This document shows, piece after piece, positions 40,500 through 50,024 of a stretch of 64,000 nt of DNA (the stretch's first letter is position 1; every line of letters starts with the position of its first letter). A program made the translations under genes and the position numbers. The stretch spans positions 1 to 64,000 of the forward strand of contig JAIRPV010000010.1 of NCBI GenBank assembly GCA_031256825.1, read 5' to 3'. The DNA is from Oscillospiraceae bacterium (GTDB lineage: Bacteria > Bacillota > Clostridia > Oscillospirales > Acutalibacteraceae). The notes below the pieces were generated by a model, which was not told the DNA's origin, ran no database searches, and worked only from the letters and a program-made list of their open reading frames with translations.

Positions 40500-41158
40500 A
40501 GCAGCCGCTCCTCAAAGCCCGCCTCCGGGTCCCCCTCTTCCGCCGCTTCCAGCGGCGCCAGCCCCGCAACCTCCGCCTTGCGCCCGCGCAGCCAAACGCT
40601 TGGCTCCAGCCGCAGGGTATAGCCGGTTGCGGCGGGGCAAAGCCACTCGTGCAGGGGCAGCTCCGGCAGGCCAAACATCGCCAGCAGCGTCATAACCACC
40701 CCGCCGTGGGTGATCACAGCGGCGCTGCGCGTGCCGGTTTTCAGCAGCCCGTCGCAAAGCTTCGTGAACGTTTCGGCCAGGCGGCGCTGAAAATCGGGCA
40801 GCGCCTCGCCAAACGGCGGCGTCAGCCCCGGTTCCCCCGCGATCCACCGGTGAAAGATCGGGTGCCGATCCAGCTCTTCCGGGGTCTTGTTTTCATATTC
40901 TCCAAAAAAATATTCTTTCAGCCCCGCCAGCGCAATCGTCGTTTGGCCGGGATAGAGCAGCGCCGCGGTTTCTGCGCAGCGCCCCAGCGGCGAAACGAAC
41001 AGCGCCTCCGCCGCAGGGTACGCAAACTCCTGCCGCATCGCAACAAGCTGCGCGCGCCCCTCTGTTGTCAGAGGGGCGTTGGTATGCCCAACATAGCGGC
41101 CTTCGGCTTCGCCTTCGCAAAGGCCGTGGCGCAGAAGGGTGAGGGTCGCGGTTCGCAT
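40466..41158 (-). CDS. Histidine phosphatase family protein
   Basis: A 230-residue protein of the phosphoglycerate mutase-like phosphatase superfamily. The catalytic RHG is in LTLLRHGLCEGEAEGRYVGHTNAPLT, the second site Glu in SPLGRCAETAALLYPG, the acidic GEYENKTPEEL loop and the late HGG of VITHGGVVMTLLA. A hexapeptide TGYTLRLEPSVW ends the core and the tail is acidic. Substrate unknown: alpha-ribazole phosphatase or broad sugar-phosphate phosphatase are both possible. It lies 25 bases after glgA in the same direction, so a role in sugar-phosphate turnover is plausible. Confidence 0.85.
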   Translation of the reverse strand: MRTATLTLLRHGLCEGEAEGRYVGHTNAPLTTEGRAQLVAMRQEFAYPAAEALFVSPLGRCAETAALLYPGQTTIALAGLKEYFFGEYENKTPEELDRHPIFHRWIAGEPGLTPPFGEALPDFQRRLAETFTKLCDGLLKTGTRSAAVITHGGVVMTLLAMFGLPELPLHEWLCPAATGYTLRLEPSVWLRGRKAEVAGLAPLEAAEEGDPEAGFEERLLWKELEDAQWT

Positions 41159-41182
41159 GAAAACCTCCTGTGATCGCTGTTT

Positions 41183-42616
41183 TTAGCCTTGCCCCGCCAG
41201 CCCCTTATATAGCTTCAGATAAGCGCCGGCGCTTTGCGCCCAGCTGTTGTCGCATTCCATGGCGCGGCGGCGCAGGATCTGCCAGCCTTCGCGATCCGCG
41301 TAGCCCTGAATGGCGCGGAACACCGTGCGCAGCAATTCGTCGGCGTTAAAATCGTGGAAAGTGAAGCCGTTGCCGCCGCCCGTGCCGCTGTCTTGCACCG
41401 TATCTTTCAGGCCGCCCGTTTCGCGCACAACGGGTATGGCGCCGTAGCGCAGGGCAATCATCTGCGAAAGGCCGCACGGCTCGCTTTTGCTGGGCATCAG
41501 GAAAATATCCGCGCCCGCGTAAATCTGGCGCGACAGCGCGGGGATAAAATCAATGCAAACGCCAACCCTGCCCGGGAAGCGGCCCGCCAGACCGCGGAAA
41601 AAGTCTTCATACACCGCATCGCCCGTGCCCAGCACAACCAGCTGCGCGTTCGAGTGCCGCAGCATTTCGTCGAGCTTCGCCCGCGCCAAATCAACGCCTT
41701 TGTGCGCCACCAGGCGCGTTACCATGCCAATCAGCGGCGCGTTCGCATCCTGCGCAAGGCCAAAGCATTCTTGCAGCGCCCGCTTGCATTCCTCTTTGCC
41801 GGAGGGGTCTTCCAGGCTGTAGTTGTGCGCAATCGAACAGTCCGTTTCCGGGTTATAGCTGTCGGTATCAATGCCGTTGAGAATCCCGGAAAGCTTGAAT
41901 TTGCGCCGGTTAAGAATGCTGTCTAGCCCGTGGGAATAATACTGCGTCAGGATTTCTTCGGCATAGGTGGGGCTGACGGTGGTAACGGCGTCGGCGCACT
42001 CAATCGCGCCCTTCATCAGGTTCACGCATCCGCCGTGCTCCACCAGCGACTTGAATTCCCCGCCAAGCCCAAAAACTTCCGTGAGGATCCCCATGTCGTA
42101 TTGCCCCTGGTATTCGATATTATGAATGGTGAACACCGTTTTGATGCCCTGATAAAATGGATCATGCCCATAAAAGGCCGTCTGATACACCGGGACAAGA
42201 GCGCTCTGCCAGTCGTTGCAATGGATCACGTCGGGCCGGAAGCCTTCTAGCAGCGGCAAAATCTCGAGCACGGCGCGCGAGAAAAACGCAAAGCGTTCCG
42301 CATCGTCGTAATGCCCATAGATTTGGTTGCCGCGCTTGAAATAATACTGGTTATCCAGCAAATAATAGATCACGCCGTTGGCGCGGGCCTCGAACACGCC
42401 GCAGTATTGGCGGCGCCAGGCCACGGGCACCACCAGGTGCGTCAGGAATTTCATGCTGTCGCGCAGTTCCTGCGCAATGGAGTCGTACAGCGGCATCACC
42501 ACCCGCACGCCCACCAGGCGCCGGCGCAGCGCCTTCGGCAGCGACCCCGCAACTTCGGCCAGGCCGCCGCTGGACTTAAAGGGCAGGGCCTCGCTGGCCG
42601 CGAAAAGAACTTTCAT
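41183..42616 (-). CDS. glgA: Glycogen synthase
   Basis: A 477-residue GT5 enzyme. It starts MKVLFAASEALPFKSSGGLAEV, with the KSGG/GLAEV ADP-glucose site, has FTIHNIEYQGQYD, DAVTTVSPTYAEEILT and KLSGILNGID in the middle, and ends with the nucleotide-binding loop GADIFLMPSKSEPCGLSQMIALRYGAIPVVRETGGL containing the catalytic EPCGL. It adds glucose from ADP-glucose to the growing alpha-1,4 chain. Start 42616 has AGGAGG 6 bases upstream. The leader holds a short repeat (CAGGAGACAGGAGACAGG). Fourth in the glgB-glgC-glgD-glgA order. Confidence 0.95.
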   Translation of the reverse strand: MKVLFAASEALPFKSSGGLAEVAGSLPKALRRRLVGVRVVMPLYDSIAQELRDSMKFLTHLVVPVAWRRQYCGVFEARANGVIYYLLDNQYYFKRGNQIYGHYDDAERFAFFSRAVLEILPLLEGFRPDVIHCNDWQSALVPVYQTAFYGHDPFYQGIKTVFTIHNIEYQGQYDMGILTEVFGLGGEFKSLVEHGGCVNLMKGAIECADAVTTVSPTYAEEILTQYYSHGLDSILNRRKFKLSGILNGIDTDSYNPETDCSIAHNYSLEDPSGKEECKRALQECFGLAQDANAPLIGMVTRLVAHKGVDLARAKLDEMLRHSNAQLVVLGTGDAVYEDFFRGLAGRFPGRVGVCIDFIPALSRQIYAGADIFLMPSKSEPCGLSQMIALRYGAIPVVRETGGLKDTVQDSGTGGGNGFTFHDFNADELLRTVFRAIQGYADREGWQILRRRAMECDNSWAQSAGAYLKLYKGLAGQG

Positions 42617-42631
42617 AAGCACCTCCTTGAG

Positions 42632-42662
42632 TAGTCAGGGATCAGGAGACAGGAGACAGGGG
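42632..42662. repeat. Short GGAGACA-type repeat between glgD and glgA
   Basis: The bases CAGGGATCAGGAGACAGG and the following GGAGACAGGGGGAG form a low-complexity purine-rich tract, similar in style to those inside eutC and near the HU gene. Confidence 0.6.
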
Positions 42663-42671
42663 GAGAAACGC

Positions 42672-43775
42672 TTAGATCACAATCTTCTTCCCCAGGTAGA
42701 TCGGGTAATTCTCCGCGCCCATCAGGGTTTTGCCGGGCTTGATGAACACGGCTTTGTCGGCAATCACATTGGTCAGCACCGCGTTGGCCGAAACATAAGT
42801 GCCCTGCATCAGCACGCAGTTCGTAACAACCGCGCCCTCTTCAATCGTCACGCCGCGGAACAGCACGCTGCCCGTGGCCGTGCCCCGCAGCTGACATCCG
42901 TCCGCCACCAGGCAGTTGCTCACCTTCGAGCGCAGGCCATAGATCGCGGGCATGTCGTCCTGCACTTTCGTCAGCACGGGCCGCGACGGGGCAAACAGCG
43001 CCGCGCGGTTTTTGGCAACGAGCAAATCCATGCTCGTGTCATAATAGCTTTGCAGGCCGTCAATCACGCGCGCATAATCCTCCACCGGGGCCGCGCAGAT
43101 GCGCAGCGACTCCACGTTGCGGCGGAAGAATCCATAGTCGCTGTCGTCCGTCTCGCTTTGCGCAATCAGCCGTTCAAGCAGCGCTTTGCGCAGCACAAAA
43201 ATATTCAGCGAATACAAATCTTCTTCGGCAGGCACGCTGCCCAGGCGCATGCCGGTGATCCTGCTTTTTTCGCCCAGTTGCAGCCGCAGGGTGTTCAATT
43301 TTGGCGCGGGCCCCTGCTGGCAAACAACGGTGATATCCGCGCCGGAACGGAAGTGCCGATCCAGCAGCGCGCGGTAATCCAGGTTGCAAACAACATTGCA
43401 GTCGCTCATCACCACATATTCTTCGCGGGAATTGCGCAAAAACTCGCCCGCGCTGCAAAGACCCTCGAGCCGGGTCTGGTTGCCGGAAGCCCCCGCGCCC
43501 ACATAAGGCGGCAAAATCACAAGGCTTTCGTGCTTGCGGGCCAGATCCCAGGGCTTTCCAACGCCCAGGTGATCCATCAGCGAGCGGTAGTTGGCTTTGG
43601 TGACCACCCCCACCTTGGTGATGCCGCAGGCCACCATGGAACTCAGGGGGAAGTCGATGAGCCGGTAGCGGCCGCCAAACGGCACGGATCCCATCGTGCG
43701 GAACCCAGTGATTTCCGGCAGCGCTTCGTCGTAGGCGTTGGAATACAGAATGCCCAAAACATTGATCGCCCTCAT
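42672..43775 (-). CDS. glgD: Glucose-1-phosphate adenylyltransferase subunit GlgD
   Basis: A 367-residue GlgC-like protein. It has the nucleotidyl-transferase head ([39 protein letters not shown]) and the C-terminal left-handed beta helix with [16 protein letters not shown]. GlgD proteins of Firmicutes lack a functional GlgC-type active site and form a heteromer with GlgC that sets activity and regulation: the GGxGxRL loop at the very start is missing here (residues 1-12 read [12 protein letters not shown]). The start codon overlaps the glgC stop (ATGA). Confidence 0.93.
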   Translation of the reverse strand: MRAINVLGILYSNAYDEALPEITGFRTMGSVPFGGRYRLIDFPLSSMVACGITKVGVVTKANYRSLMDHLGVGKPWDLARKHESLVILPPYVGAGASGNQTRLEGLCSAGEFLRNSREEYVVMSDCNVVCNLDYRALLDRHFRSGADITVVCQQGPAPKLNTLRLQLGEKSRITGMRLGSVPAEEDLYSLNIFVLRKALLERLIAQSETDDSDYGFFRRNVESLRICAAPVEDYARVIDGLQSYYDTSMDLLVAKNRAALFAPSRPVLTKVQDDMPAIYGLRSKVSNCLVADGCQLRGTATGSVLFRGVTIEEGAVVTNCVLMQGTYVSANAVLTNVIADKAVFIKPGKTLMGAENYPIYLGKKIVI

Positions 43776-44995
43776 GATAGCGCACCCCCTATGTCAGATT
43801 CAATCATTTGGGCCGGCGCAACCACCGCGCCCTTTCCGATGGTGACCTCCGCGCCAATCACGGCGACGCCCCAGGCGTCTTTGTCGGCAACGTCTTCGGG
43901 CCGCGCGCCCACTTTGGCGTTTTCTTCAATCACCGCATTCTCGGCAACAATGGCATACTGCACCGAAGCGCCCGATCGAATCGTGGCGCCGGGCATCAGG
44001 ATGCTGTCGCGCACCGTCGCCCCGGCTTCCACCGTCACTTCCGGGAACAGAACAGAAAAATCCACCCGGCCTTCCACAACGCAGCCCGCGGATACCATGG
44101 AGTTTTGCACCAGCGATCCCTGCGCCGCGTAGTGCGGCGGAGCGGCCGGGTTGCGCGAATAAATCCGCCAGTCCGTGTCGCTCAGGTCAATGTCCACTTT
44201 GGGGTTGAGCAAATCCAGGTTTGCCTCCCAAAGGCTGTCGATGGTGCCAACGTCTTTCCAGTAGCCGTCGAAGGCGTAAGCCACCATGCGCTCGCCCGCC
44301 GCGTGCATGGCGGGGATAACGTCTTTGCCAAAATCGTTGCTCGAAGCCGGGTTCTGCTCGTCGTCAATCAAATATTGCCGCAGCTTTTTCCAGCTGAACA
44401 CATAAACGCCCATGCTGGCTTTATTCGAGCGCGGGTTCTTCGGCTTCTCTTCAAATTCGCTGATGCTGCCGTCGCTGTTGACCAGCATCAGCCCGAAGCG
44501 GCTGGCCTCTTCCCACGGCACCTCCAGCATGGCAATGGTGCAGTCGGCCTGCTTTTCCTTGTGGAAATCCAGCATTTTGCCGTAATCCATCTTGTAGATG
44601 TGGTCGCCCGAAAGGATCAGTACGTAGTCCGGGTCATAGCGGTCAATGAAATGGATGTTCTGGAAAATCGCGTTGGCGGTGCCTTTGTACCACTCGGTGC
44701 CGCTGATTTGCTGGTAGGGCGACAGCACGTGCACGCCGCCGTTGAGGCGGTCCAGATCCCAGGGCTGGCCCGTCCCGATGTAGTCGTTGAGTTCCAGCGG
44801 CTGATACTGCGTCAGTACGCCCACGGTGTCGATGCCGGAATTGACGCAGTTGGACAGCGGGAAATCAATGATGCGGTACTTCCCGCCATAGGGCACGGCC
44901 GGTTTTGCGATGGAGCGCGTGAGCACGCCAAGGCGGCTGCCCTGCCCCCCCGCCAGCAGCATGGCGATGCACTCCTGTTTGCGTGTGGCTTGCAT
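43772..44995 (-). CDS. glgC: Glucose-1-phosphate adenylyltransferase (ADP-glucose pyrophosphorylase) GlgC
   Basis: A 407-residue enzyme making ADP-glucose from ATP and glucose-1-phosphate. The pyrophosphorylase loop [16 protein letters not shown] and [25 protein letters not shown] are intact; [17 protein letters not shown] has the catalytic Asp, and FEEKPKNP and [10 protein letters not shown] follow. The C-terminal beta helix ([18 protein letters not shown]) is complete. It is the catalytic partner of GlgD, with which it overlaps by 4 bases. Start 44995 is preceded by GGAGGG. It follows glgB by 58 bases. Confidence 0.96.
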   Translation of the reverse strand: MQATRKQECIAMLLAGGQGSRLGVLTRSIAKPAVPYGGKYRIIDFPLSNCVNSGIDTVGVLTQYQPLELNDYIGTGQPWDLDRLNGGVHVLSPYQQISGTEWYKGTANAIFQNIHFIDRYDPDYVLILSGDHIYKMDYGKMLDFHKEKQADCTIAMLEVPWEEASRFGLMLVNSDGSISEFEEKPKNPRSNKASMGVYVFSWKKLRQYLIDDEQNPASSNDFGKDVIPAMHAAGERMVAYAFDGYWKDVGTIDSLWEANLDLLNPKVDIDLSDTDWRIYSRNPAAPPHYAAQGSLVQNSMVSAGCVVEGRVDFSVLFPEVTVEAGATVRDSILMPGATIRSGASVQYAIVAENAVIEENAKVGARPEDVADKDAWGVAVIGAEVTIGKGAVVAPAQMIESDIGGALS

Positions 44996-45053
44996 TGGGA
45001 ACCCTCCTTGCTAGAAGTTTGTGATTCAATTTTAGGTAAGAGCGGGGCGGAAT

Positions 45054-46958
45054 TCACGCGCTTTCCGTTTCCCCTTTTTCTTCCGCCCGCTCCAGGAAGA
45101 TCACGCTCAGGCCGGGCAGGGTCAGTTCCAGCGCGGCCGGCAGGTTGTGCATTGGCTGAGCGGCCGCCTGGAAGGTTTTTTTGCGCAGCGTGCCCGTGCC
45201 GCCAAACTTTTTGTCGTCTGTGTTGAAAACCGCCTTCCAGCTGCCCGCCTGTGGCACGCCGATTTTATAGTGCTCCCGCGTCACCGGCGTAAAGTTGCAC
45301 ACACAAACCAGCTCTTTGCCCTGCCGATCGGCGCGCCGGAACGCGATGACAGAATTTGCCGTGTCGTCGCCCGAAATCCAGCGGAAACTTTCCCCGCTGT
45401 CGTCGTTTTGCCAAAGGGGCGCCGCCTTGCGATAAAACAGGTTCAGCGCCTTCACAAACTCCTGTATCTGCCTGTGGCTTTCGTATTCCAGCAACAGCCA
45501 GTCCAGCTCCTGTTTATAGTTCCATTCAATAAACTGCCCGAATTCTTGCCCCATAAACAGCAGCTTTTTGCCCGGGTGGGCAAACATAAAGCCCAAAAAC
45601 GCCCGCAGCCCCGCAAATTTTTCGGCATAGTCCCCCGGCATCTTGCTCAGCAGCGAACATTTGCCGTGCACCACTTCGTCGTGCGAAATCGGCAGGATAT
45701 AATTTTCCGCAAAGGCATAGTGGAACGAAAACGTCAGCGCGTTCTGGTTGGCTTTGCGGTGCACGGGATCGAGGCTGAAATAGCGCAGGCAGTCGTTCAT
45801 CCAGCCCATGTTCCACTTAAAATTGAAGCCCAGCCCGCCTTTGTCCACAGGCTTTGTTACCATTGGCCAGGCGGTGCTCTCTTCGGCCGCCATAATTACG
45901 CCCGGGTGATCGCGAAAGATTGCCTGGTTGAGCTTGCGCAGGAATTCCACGGCTTCCAGGTTTTCGTGGCCGCCGTTTTGGTTGGGCGTCCACTGCCCCT
46001 TTTCGCGCCCGTAATCCAGATAGAGCATGCTGGCCACCGCATCCACCCGCAGCCCGTCGGCATGATAAACGTCAATCCAGAACGACGCGCTGGAAATCAA
46101 AAACGAACGCACTTCGTTCCTGCCAAAATCGAACACCTTCGTGCCCCACTGCCTGTGTTCGCCCTTGCGCGGGTCTTTGTATTCATAGCATGGCCCGCCG
46201 TCGAATTCCGCCAGCCCATGGGCGTCGCGCGGAAAATGCGCGGGCACCCAGTCAAGAATCACCCCCAGCCCCGCCTGGTGGGCCTGATCGATAAAATACA
46301 TCAGATCCTTCGGTTCGCCGTAGCGCGAAGTTGCCGCGAAGTAGCCGGTGACCTGGTAGCCCCAGCTGCCGTCGAAGGGGTATTCCGCAACGGGCATGAA
46401 CTCCAGATGGGTGTAGCCCAGACCCTTGGCATAGGGGATCAGTTCTTCCGCCAGCTTGCGGTAGCTGAAAGGCTCCCCGTCGGGGAATCGCCGCCAGGAG
46501 CCAAGGTGAACCTCGTAAACGCTCATGGGCGAGCGGTAAAGATTCTTTTCGGCGCGCTTTTTCATCCACGCCCCGTCGCCCCAGGCGTAACAGCCCGTCA
46601 GCGGATAATATTTCGAGGCCGTGCCGGGGTTGCTCTCGGCGTGGAACGCAAAGGGATCGTCTTTCAGGCGCTGGCGGCCGTCCTTGCCTGTAATGCAAAA
46701 CTTATAGGCCATAAACGGCTGTATTTCGGGGATAATAGCCTCCCAAACGCCGTTGTCGCCAACCTTCTGGCAGGGGTTGGCCGACTTTTCCCAGCCGTTA
46801 AAGTCGCCGACCACGCTCACAGCCCGGGCATTCGGCGCCCAGACGCGGAAGGCCACGCCGCTCAGGTCGAAGGCGCGGTGCGCCCCAAAATAGCGGTACG
46901 CCCTTGCGTTGTTGCCCTGATGGAACAAGTACAGCGGAACCTCTGCCCGTTGATTCAT
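45054..46958 (-). CDS. glgB: 1,4-alpha-glucan branching enzyme
   Basis: A 634-residue GH13 branching enzyme. An N-terminal CBM48 (AFRVWAPNARAVSVVGDFNGW) precedes the GH13 barrel with motifs MYFIDQAHQAGLGVILDWVPAHF, DGLRVDAVASMLYLDY, VIMAAEEST and ILPISHDEVVHGK; the catalytic Asp and Glu are in these. It moves alpha-1,4 segments to alpha-1,6 branches. It opens the glycogen operon, with promoter 46996-47024 and start 46958 behind AGGAGG. The C-terminal beta domain is complete and ends with a charged tail. Divergent from the eut operon. Confidence 0.95.
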   Translation of the reverse strand: MNQRAEVPLYLFHQGNNARAYRYFGAHRAFDLSGVAFRVWAPNARAVSVVGDFNGWEKSANPCQKVGDNGVWEAIIPEIQPFMAYKFCITGKDGRQRLKDDPFAFHAESNPGTASKYYPLTGCYAWGDGAWMKKRAEKNLYRSPMSVYEVHLGSWRRFPDGEPFSYRKLAEELIPYAKGLGYTHLEFMPVAEYPFDGSWGYQVTGYFAATSRYGEPKDLMYFIDQAHQAGLGVILDWVPAHFPRDAHGLAEFDGGPCYEYKDPRKGEHRQWGTKVFDFGRNEVRSFLISSASFWIDVYHADGLRVDAVASMLYLDYGREKGQWTPNQNGGHENLEAVEFLRKLNQAIFRDHPGVIMAAEESTAWPMVTKPVDKGGLGFNFKWNMGWMNDCLRYFSLDPVHRKANQNALTFSFHYAFAENYILPISHDEVVHGKCSLLSKMPGDYAEKFAGLRAFLGFMFAHPGKKLLFMGQEFGQFIEWNYKQELDWLLLEYESHRQIQEFVKALNLFYRKAAPLWQNDDSGESFRWISGDDTANSVIAFRRADRQGKELVCVCNFTPVTREHYKIGVPQAGSWKAVFNTDDKKFGGTGTLRKKTFQAAAQPMHNLPAALELTLPGLSVIFLERAEEKGETESA

Positions 46959-46995
46959 AGCGCACCTCCTGTAACCATTTCGTTCGGATACACTC

Positions 46996-47024
46996 ATTAT
47001 AACAAAAGGCGGAGGAAAAAGCAA
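46996..47024 (-). promoter_or_regulatory. Promoter of the glycogen operon
   Basis: TTGCTT (47024-47019), 17 bases, TATAAT (47001-46996) on the minus strand, 38 bases before the glgB start. Confidence 0.75.
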
Positions 47025-47141
47025 GAGGGAAAGCGAAAATTCCGCGGAAATCCATATTCCCTTTTTATCATTGCCCTTTTTCGGCTCATGGGATCTCCCC
47101 TGCCCTTGCTTCAGACAGCGCAGAAACCGGAGAACTGGGGC

Positions 47142-47170
47142 TTGCTTTTCGCCGTCAGGCATGATATAAT
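47142..47170 (+). promoter_or_regulatory. Promoter of the eut operon
   Basis: TTGCTT (47142-47147), 17 bases, TATAAT (47165-47170). The leader to the eutA frame is only about 33 bases, too short for a cobalamin riboswitch or an EutV antiterminator structure. Confidence 0.75.
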
Positions 47171-47209
47171 AAGCTTGATGCAGTCTTATGAAAGAAAGCC
47201 GGTGAGCCA

Positions 47210-48628
47210 ATCGAAACCCTGCGCAGCATCGGCGTGGATGTGGGGACTTCCACCACGCAGGTGATCTTCAGCGAACTGCTGCTGGAAAACACGGGCGGCT
47301 TTTATTCCGTGCCCCAAATTGCCATTACGCGCAAACGGATCCTTTACCGCAGCCCCATTCACCCCACGCCGCTGCTGGATGAATGCCGCATCGACGCCCC
47401 GGCGCTGCGCGCCATTGTAACAGAAGAGTTCCGCCGCGCGGGCATGGAGCGCGTGCAGACGGGCGCCGTCATCATCACAGGCGAAAGCGCCCGCAAAGAA
47501 AACGCCGCCGCTGTATTAGAGGGGCTGAGCGGGCTGGCGGGCGATTTTGTGGCGGCGGTCGCCGGGCCGGATCTGGAATCGCTGATTGCCGGGCAAGGCA
47601 GCGGCGCGCAGGCGCTTTCAAAAGAACGGCGCTGCCGCACGGCAAATTTTGATATCGGCGGCGGCACAACCAATATCGCGGTGTTCGAAAACGGCGAGCC
47701 TTCGGGCGTTTGCTGCCTGGATATCGGCGGGCGGCAGCTGCGTTTTGGCCCGCGGGGGGAGCTGACTTACCTCAGCCCCAGCGCGGCGCGGCTCTGCGAG
47801 GCCATCGGCCTTTCCCTTCCTGTGGGCCAAGTTCCCGCGATGTCCGCCCTGCGGCAGCTGGCCGCCTGCATGGCGCGGCTGCTGGAAGAAGCGGTGCGGC
47901 CGGGAACCGGCGGCATGTTGGAACTTGTGCGCACGCGGGGCAGCTCAACGCTTCCGCCGCCTGCGCCCGGCTCCCTGATCCCCGTATTTTCCGGCGGCGT
48001 GGCCGATTGTATCTATAAAAGCGGGCGTGATCCGTTTGCGTTTGGCGATTTTGGCGTGCTGCTCGGCGAAGCCGTGCGCGCCGGCGGCCTTTACGCAAAT
48101 GCGTTCCGTGCGCGCGAAACCATACGCGCCACCGTCATCGGCGCCGGGATGTATACCGCTTCGCTGTCCGGCTCCACCGTCAGCTACAGCCGCAAAGAGC
48201 TGTTTCCGCTGAAAAATCTTCCGGTCTTTTCCGTCAGCCCCCGGCAGCAGGACGAGCTGTTTGACGGGGTATGGGAAGAAACGGCGCGGGCGTATCAATG
48301 GTTCCTGGGGCAAAACGATGCGCAAAACGCCATTGTTTGGCTGGAAGGGCGGCAAAACCCGGGCTATTTGGAGCTTAGGCGGCTGGCCGCCGCGCTGGCG
48401 GAGCTGTTCCGGGCGGCGCTGCCCGCCGGGCAGCCCTGGCTCGTGCTGACCTATTACGACGCCGCCAAGGCGCTGGGGCTGCTGCTGCAACCCTCCGGCG
48501 CCCCGGTGATTGCGCTGGATGGCCTCCGCGCCGCGCCGCACCAGTTCATCGATCTGGGGCAGCCTGTGATGCATGGGCTGGCGGTGCCGGTGGTAATCAA
48601 AACGTTAATGCTGAATGGATCGAGGTAG
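47210..48628 (+). CDS. eutA: Ethanolamine ammonia-lyase reactivating factor EutA
   Basis: A protein of 464-472 residues of the ASKHA fold that uses ATP to exchange damaged cobalamin in ethanolamine ammonia-lyase. The phosphate-1 motif GVDVGTSTTQVIFS and the phosphate-2 motif NFDIGGGTTNIAVF are clear. The start is odd. The frame is closed by TGA at 47189, no ATG/TTG follows, and the first GTG (47234) would cut off the beginning of the first strand. An ATC at 47210 gives IETLRSIGVDVG, matching the usual METL-x-SVGIDIG start, with GGTGAG 3 bases before. I list the ATC start, but GTG 47234 remains possible. It is the first gene of eutA-B-C-L. Confidence 0.85.
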   Translation: METLRSIGVDVGTSTTQVIFSELLLENTGGFYSVPQIAITRKRILYRSPIHPTPLLDECRIDAPALRAIVTEEFRRAGMERVQTGAVIITGESARKENAAAVLEGLSGLAGDFVAAVAGPDLESLIAGQGSGAQALSKERRCRTANFDIGGGTTNIAVFENGEPSGVCCLDIGGRQLRFGPRGELTYLSPSAARLCEAIGLSLPVGQVPAMSALRQLAACMARLLEEAVRPGTGGMLELVRTRGSSTLPPPAPGSLIPVFSGGVADCIYKSGRDPFAFGDFGVLLGEAVRAGGLYANAFRARETIRATVIGAGMYTASLSGSTVSYSRKELFPLKNLPVFSVSPRQQDELFDGVWEETARAYQWFLGQNDAQNAIVWLEGRQNPGYLELRRLAAALAELFRAALPAGQPWLVLTYYDAAKALGLLLQPSGAPVIALDGLRAAPHQFIDLGQPVMHGLAVPVVIKTLMLNGSR

Positions 48629-48631
48629 CAT

Positions 48632-49996
48632 ATGACTCTGACCACCACATTGCTGGGCGAAACATTCACCTTCCAAAGCGTGAAAGAGGTGCTCGCCAAA
48701 GCCAACGAAGAAAAATCCGGCGACAAGCTGGCGGGCGTGGCCGCGGGCAGCGGGCTGGAGCGCGTGGCCGCAAAGCAGACCCTGGCGAACCTGCTGGTCA
48801 GCGATCTGCGCGAAAATCCCGTTGTGCCCTATGAGCGCGACGACGTGACGCGGATCATACAAGACAGCGTCAACGAGCGGATCTATGCCGAAATCAGGGG
48901 TTGGAGCCTGGCGGAACTGCGCGAGTGGCTGCTCAGCAGCAACACCACCGAGGCCATGATAAAAAGAGCCGGCGCGGGGCTGACTTCCGAAGTTGTTGCG
49001 GGGGTCTGCAAGCTGATGGGCAACCTGGATTTGATTTATGCCGCGAACAAGCTGCGGGTATCCGCCACCTGCAACACCACCATCGGGCGCAGAGGCGCCC
49101 TGGCCACAAGATTGCAGCCGAACCACACCACCGACAGCATCGACGGCATCACCGCCTCTCTGCTGGAGGGCCTGAGCTATGGCTGCGGCGACGCGCTCAT
49201 TGGCCTTAACCCCGTCAACGACACCGTGGCAAGCCTGAGCGAGGTGCTGAAGCGCTTCGACGAAATCAAAAACAAGCTGAACATTCCCACGCAAACCTGC
49301 GTGCTGGGGCATATCACCACGCAGCTGGAGGCCCTGCGGCAGGGCGCGCCCATGGACATGATCTTCCAGAGCATCGCGGGCAGCCAAAAGGGCAATGAGG
49401 CCTTCGGTTTTACCACGGATACCATCCTCGAAGCCAAGGCCATGCTGCAAAAAAGCGGCACGGCGGCAGGCCCGAATATTCTGTATTTTGAAACGGGGCA
49501 AGGCGCCGAGCTTTCCTCCGGCGCGCATTACGGCGCGGATCAGGTCACCATGGAAGCGCGCTGTTATGGCTACGCAAAGGCCTTCGCGCCGTTTATGGTC
49601 AACACCGTGGTGGGGTTCATCGGGCCGGAATATCTGTACGACAGCCGGCAGGTGATCCGCGCGGGGCTGGAGGATCACTTTATGGGGAAGCTCACCGGCA
49701 TCCCCATGGGCTGCGACTGCTGCTATACCAACCATATGCAGGCCGATCAAAACGATGTGGAAACCCTCGCGTTCCTGCTGGCCGGAGCCGGGGTGAACTA
49801 CATCATCGGCGTGCCCGCGGGCGACGACATTATGCTCAATTACCAGACCAACGCCTACCACGACGCGGCTGCTATCCGCGAAACGCTGGGCCTTCGGCCC
49901 ATCCGGGAATTCGACGAGTGGCTGGAGCGCTGGGGCATATCGCGGGACGGCAAGCTGACGGAGCTTGCGGGAAAACCGGAGATATTTCAACGCTGA
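48632..49996 (+). CDS. eutB: Ethanolamine ammonia-lyase large subunit
   Basis: A 454-residue TIM-barrel subunit of the cobalamin-dependent ethanolamine ammonia-lyase, which makes acetaldehyde and ammonia. Characteristic blocks are FQSVKEVLAKANEEKSGDKLAG, the ATRLQPNHTTDS region, DALIGLNPVNDTVAS, LGHITTQLEAL, FETGQGAELSSGAHYGADQVTMEAR and MGCDCCYTNHMQADQND. No gaps are seen. It lies 4 bases after eutA and 28 before eutC. It needs adenosylcobalamin from elsewhere. Confidence 0.96.
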   Translation: MTLTTTLLGETFTFQSVKEVLAKANEEKSGDKLAGVAAGSGLERVAAKQTLANLLVSDLRENPVVPYERDDVTRIIQDSVNERIYAEIRGWSLAELREWLLSSNTTEAMIKRAGAGLTSEVVAGVCKLMGNLDLIYAANKLRVSATCNTTIGRRGALATRLQPNHTTDSIDGITASLLEGLSYGCGDALIGLNPVNDTVASLSEVLKRFDEIKNKLNIPTQTCVLGHITTQLEALRQGAPMDMIFQSIAGSQKGNEAFGFTTDTILEAKAMLQKSGTAAGPNILYFETGQGAELSSGAHYGADQVTMEARCYGYAKAFAPFMVNTVVGFIGPEYLYDSRQVIRAGLEDHFMGKLTGIPMGCDCCYTNHMQADQNDVETLAFLLAGAGVNYIIGVPAGDDIMLNYQTNAYHDAAAIRETLGLRPIREFDEWLERWGISRDGKLTELAGKPEIFQR

Positions 49997-50024
49997 ACAG
50001 AACGCAGATGGGATGGAGAACCCT

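Noticed and set aside
47171-47234. Cobalamin riboswitch or EutV-type antiterminator before eutA
   Set aside because: Only about 33 bases lie between the promoter and the reading frame; no hairpin pair is seen.
45147-47264. A 705-codon open frame on the plus strand opposite glgB, and similar long antisense frames opposite glgC/glgD, spoVB and tyrS
   Set aside because: They have no ribosome-binding site, no domain and composition typical of the antisense of GC-rich genes; the opposite strand holds complete, well-known enzymes.
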